Source: Candidatus Microthrix parvicella Bio17-1
Lineage (GTDB): Bacteria; Actinomycetota; Acidimicrobiia; Acidimicrobiales; Microtrichaceae
Assembly: GCF_000299415.1 (NCBI RefSeq)
Contig: NZ_AMPG01000001.1
Coordinates: 744,001 to 808,000 of the forward strand
DNA: 64,000 nt
Direction of reading: 5' to 3'
Made by a program: the position numbers and the translations under genes. The notes beneath the pieces were generated by a model, which was not told where the DNA came from, did no database searches, and saw only the letters and a list, made by a program, of their open reading frames with translations. The first letter of the stretch is position 1, and every line of letters starts with the position of its first letter. Positions 62,572 through 64,000 of this stretch are shown piece after piece.

Positions 62572-63489
62572 TCAGTAACGCAGGCCCGGGGCCCGCGTGC
62601 CAAAGATGTCGATACCAAGTTGGGCGCCCAACTTGGAGGCGTCCCAACGCCTGCCCTTGTTGTTCAGCGTCGGTCCGTCGGCCCAGCCCTTCATCCAGAT
62701 GATGTTCTCGGCCACGGCCCTGATCACCTGCCCGTTGACATGGGCCGCCTCGTCAGAGGCCAGCCAGACCACCAGCGGTGACGACACCGACGGATCCATC
62801 GGGTTCCACTCGCCCTCGTCAACGTCGTTGGCCTCGATGACGGCGGGTGCGCCGGGCATGGTGGCGGTGATGCGGGTGGCTGCCGCCGGACCCACGCAGT
62901 TGACGGTGACGCCCATCTTGGCCAGTTCCAGGCTGAGGGTCTGGGTCATGCCTGCGATGCCCGCCTTGGCGGTGGCGTAGTTGGTTTGGCCAAAGTTGCC
63001 CACCAGGCCCGCACCCGACGTGGTGTTGATGATGCGGCCGCCCACCGGGGCACCGTTGGCCTTGTTGCGCTCCCGCCAGTGGACGGCGGCGTGCTTGGAC
63101 GGAGCCCACGCACCCTTGAGGTGCACGGCGATCACCGAGTCGAAGTCGGCCTCATCCATGTTCCAGATGGCACTGTCCCGCACGATGCCTGCGTTGTTCA
63201 CCAGGATGTCGAGCTGCCCGAAGGTGTCAACCGCCTGGGCAACCATCTCGCCGGCAGCGGCGTAGTCGGCCACGTTGGCATAGTTGGCGGCGGCCTCACC
63301 GCCACGCTCGACGATCAACGCCACCGTGTCGTCGGCCGCCCGGCCGGTGCCTTCGCCGTGCACCGAACTGCCCAGGTCGTTGACCAGCACTTTGGCGCCG
63401 TGCTTGGCCAACTCCAACGCATGGCCGCGGCCGATGCCCTGGCCGGCCCCCGTCACCACTGCCACTTTGCCTTCCAACAACCTGCTCAT
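62572..63489 (-). CDS. SDR-family oxidoreductase (multifunctional-enzyme-type)
   Basis: A 305-residue short-chain dehydrogenase. NAD(P) motif VVTGAGQGIGRGHALELA, then LVNDLG, NNAG in ILVNNAGIVRD, catalytic Ser in NTTSGAGLVG and Y-x-x-x-K in TNYATAKAG. The overall pattern, with a long C-terminal tail, follows the dehydrogenase domain of peroxisomal multifunctional enzyme type 2, suggesting 3-hydroxyacyl-CoA or hydroxysteroid oxidation. The ATG at 63489 has GAGGAG upstream, preferred to 63504. A perfect palindrome overlaps the -10, so it is probably repressed by a TetR-type factor. Confidence 0.85.
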   Translation of the reverse strand: MSRLLEGKVAVVTGAGQGIGRGHALELAKHGAKVLVNDLGSSVHGEGTGRAADDTVALIVERGGEAAANYANVADYAAAGEMVAQAVDTFGQLDILVNNAGIVRDSAIWNMDEADFDSVIAVHLKGAWAPSKHAAVHWRERNKANGAPVGGRIINTTSGAGLVGNFGQTNYATAKAGIAGMTQTLSLELAKMGVTVNCVGPAAATRITATMPGAPAVIEANDVDEGEWNPMDPSVSSPLVVWLASDEAAHVNGQVIRAVAENIIWMKGWADGPTLNNKGRRWDASKLGAQLGIDIFGTRAPGLRY

Positions 63490-63510
63490 GCGTGTGCTCC
63501 TCATCGACGA

Positions 63511-63531
63511 AATCTGACGGACCGTCAGATT
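63511..63531. promoter_or_regulatory. Perfect 21-nt palindromic operator of the SDR gene
   Basis: Arms AATCTGACGG and CCGTCAGATT, exact inverted copies around a single A. It overlaps a minus-strand -10 TAGAAT (63534-63529) and lies 22 nt before the start codon. Shape and position are those of a TetR-family operator; the sequence differs from the KstR boxes, so a different repressor is expected. Confidence 0.7.
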
Positions 63532-63561
63532 CTAGGGTGAGGGGCTCCAGGCGCTACAGAC

Positions 63562-63652
63562 GAGGCGGGGTCACAGCCGCCGGAGGCGGGGTCACAGCCG
63601 CCGGAGGCGGGGTCACAGCCGCCGGAGGCGGGGTCACAGCCGCCGGAGGCGG
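63562..63652 (-). repeat. Four perfect 21-nt tandem units at the coaA 3' end
   Basis: Each unit begins gaggcggggtcac and ends agccgccg; four exact copies and a 7-nt partial copy. The coaA stop codon lies in the unit nearest the gene, and the other copies follow it. Every unit contains GGCGG...CCGCC and can fold into a small hairpin, giving a row of hairpins behind the gene. Confidence 0.95.
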
Positions 63653-64000
63653 ACCCGTTCGACGCGGTGGGCAGGCCCCTTCTCCAAAATCACGTCGGCG
63701 CGCTCCCTGGTGGGCAGAATGTTTTCGGCCAGGTTGGCACCGTTGACGGTGCGCCAGATCCGCCGGGCAGTCGCCTCGGCGTCGGCATCGTCAAGCGTGG
63801 CGTAGGTGGTGAAGTAGCTGTCCGAGGTCTGGAACACGGTCTCGCGCAGCTTGAAGAACCGTTCGACGTACCACTGCTCCACCAACTCCTCCGGCGCGTC
63901 GACGTAGAGCGACGAGTCGAAGAAGTCCGAGACGAACACCACCGGGGTCCCCCGCTCAACCATGGGGGCCTGCAAAACGTTCAGCCCCTCAACAATCACG
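63634..64000 (-). CDS. coaA: Type I pantothenate kinase, 3' part
   Basis: The C-terminal 121 residues of CoaA; the start lies beyond the window. The match to the family is strong: IVEGLNVLQ, FVSDFFDSSLYVDAPEELVE, WYVERFFKLRE, SYFTTYATL and NLAENILPTRERADVIL. CoaA phosphorylates pantothenate, the committed step of coenzyme A synthesis. The last residues (RLRRL) and the stop are encoded by the first unit of a 21-nt tandem repeat that continues downstream. Confidence 0.93.
   Translation of the reverse strand, partial: VIVEGLNVLQAPMVERGTPVVFVSDFFDSSLYVDAPEELVEQWYVERFFKLRETVFQTSDSYFTTYATLDDADAEATARRIWRTVNGANLAENILPTRERADVILEKGPAHRVERVRLRRL

Noticed and set aside
63562-63652. CRISPR-like array
   Set aside because: The 21-nt units are directly contiguous with no spacers and no cas genes are present; it is a simple tandem repeat.

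Overview
The window is 64 kb of high-GC (roughly two-thirds G+C), densely packed chromosomal DNA with no rRNA, tRNA, phage or insertion sequence that I can see. The gene families point to an actinobacterium outside the best-studied groups, most likely class Acidimicrobiia (the Ilumatobacter / Candidatus Microthrix side). It has WhiB1, a PdtaS-type histidine kinase, DUF3107, DUF3097, DUF3090, an SCO1664-type kinase-like protein, a WS/DGAT acyltransferase, a class E sortase and a KstR-like regulator. It also has a complete System I (Ccm) cytochrome c maturation operon, which typical Actinobacteria lack. The species assignment is inference.

Layout. 0-8.3 kb: F420-hydrogenase-beta-like iron-sulfur protein, small lipoprotein, family 5 uracil-DNA glycosylase, the actinobacterial trio phosphomutase-like / DUF3090 / SCO1664-like, etfBA, lipid kinase and glycerophosphodiesterase. 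8.3-12.8 kb: whiB1 convergent with a DUF3107-bagA-bagB-pdtaS operon. 13-20.3 kb: PLP desulfhydrase, wax ester/TAG synthase, Mrp ATPase, cysteine desulfurase, a thioesterase remnant, a SixA-like phosphatase and a DUF222/HNH endonuclease. 20.4-28 kb: the nine-gene ccmABCDEFGHI operon. 28-34 kb: sortase, septum-formation-type lipoprotein, two crotonase-fold proteins, a DUF5317 gene interrupted at a tandem repeat, and an unusual FolP-like protein. 34-43.8 kb: deacetylase, TetR, pyrophosphatase, histidine phosphatase, KshA-like Rieske oxygenase, DUF4395, photolyase, VOC protein, HAD hydrolase and dienoyl-CoA isomerase. 43.9-54.3 kb: FtsX-like permease, PhoD, a purine/MTA salvage operon and an ABC-F ATPase. 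54.4-64 kb: EamA exporter and FadD19-like ligase divergent from an amidohydrolase, a decayed LpqC-like esterase, an alpha/beta hydrolase, the DUF3097 / ThDP-enzyme-like / KstR-like operon, an SDR with its own palindromic operator, and the 3' part of coaA.

The most coherent signal is regulatory. A KstR-like TetR repressor lies at 59.8-60.4 kb. Two sites matching the mycobacterial KstR consensus TnnAACnnGTTnnA lie at promoters of genes expected in sterol catabolism: a KshA-like Rieske oxygenase, and a FadD19-like ligase divergent from an amidohydrolase. Two further strong dyads of unknown regulators overlap the DUF4395 and SDR promoters.

Two genome-style traits recur. Many genes carry a TAnnnT -10 hexamer only 6-9 nt before the start codon and no Shine-Dalgarno, so leaderless transcription is probably common; this also decides several start codons. 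Short tandem repeats with periods divisible by three recur inside or beside genes. Three decayed genes (thioesterase, a small lipoprotein, LpqC-like esterase) lie in the few loose intergenic gaps.
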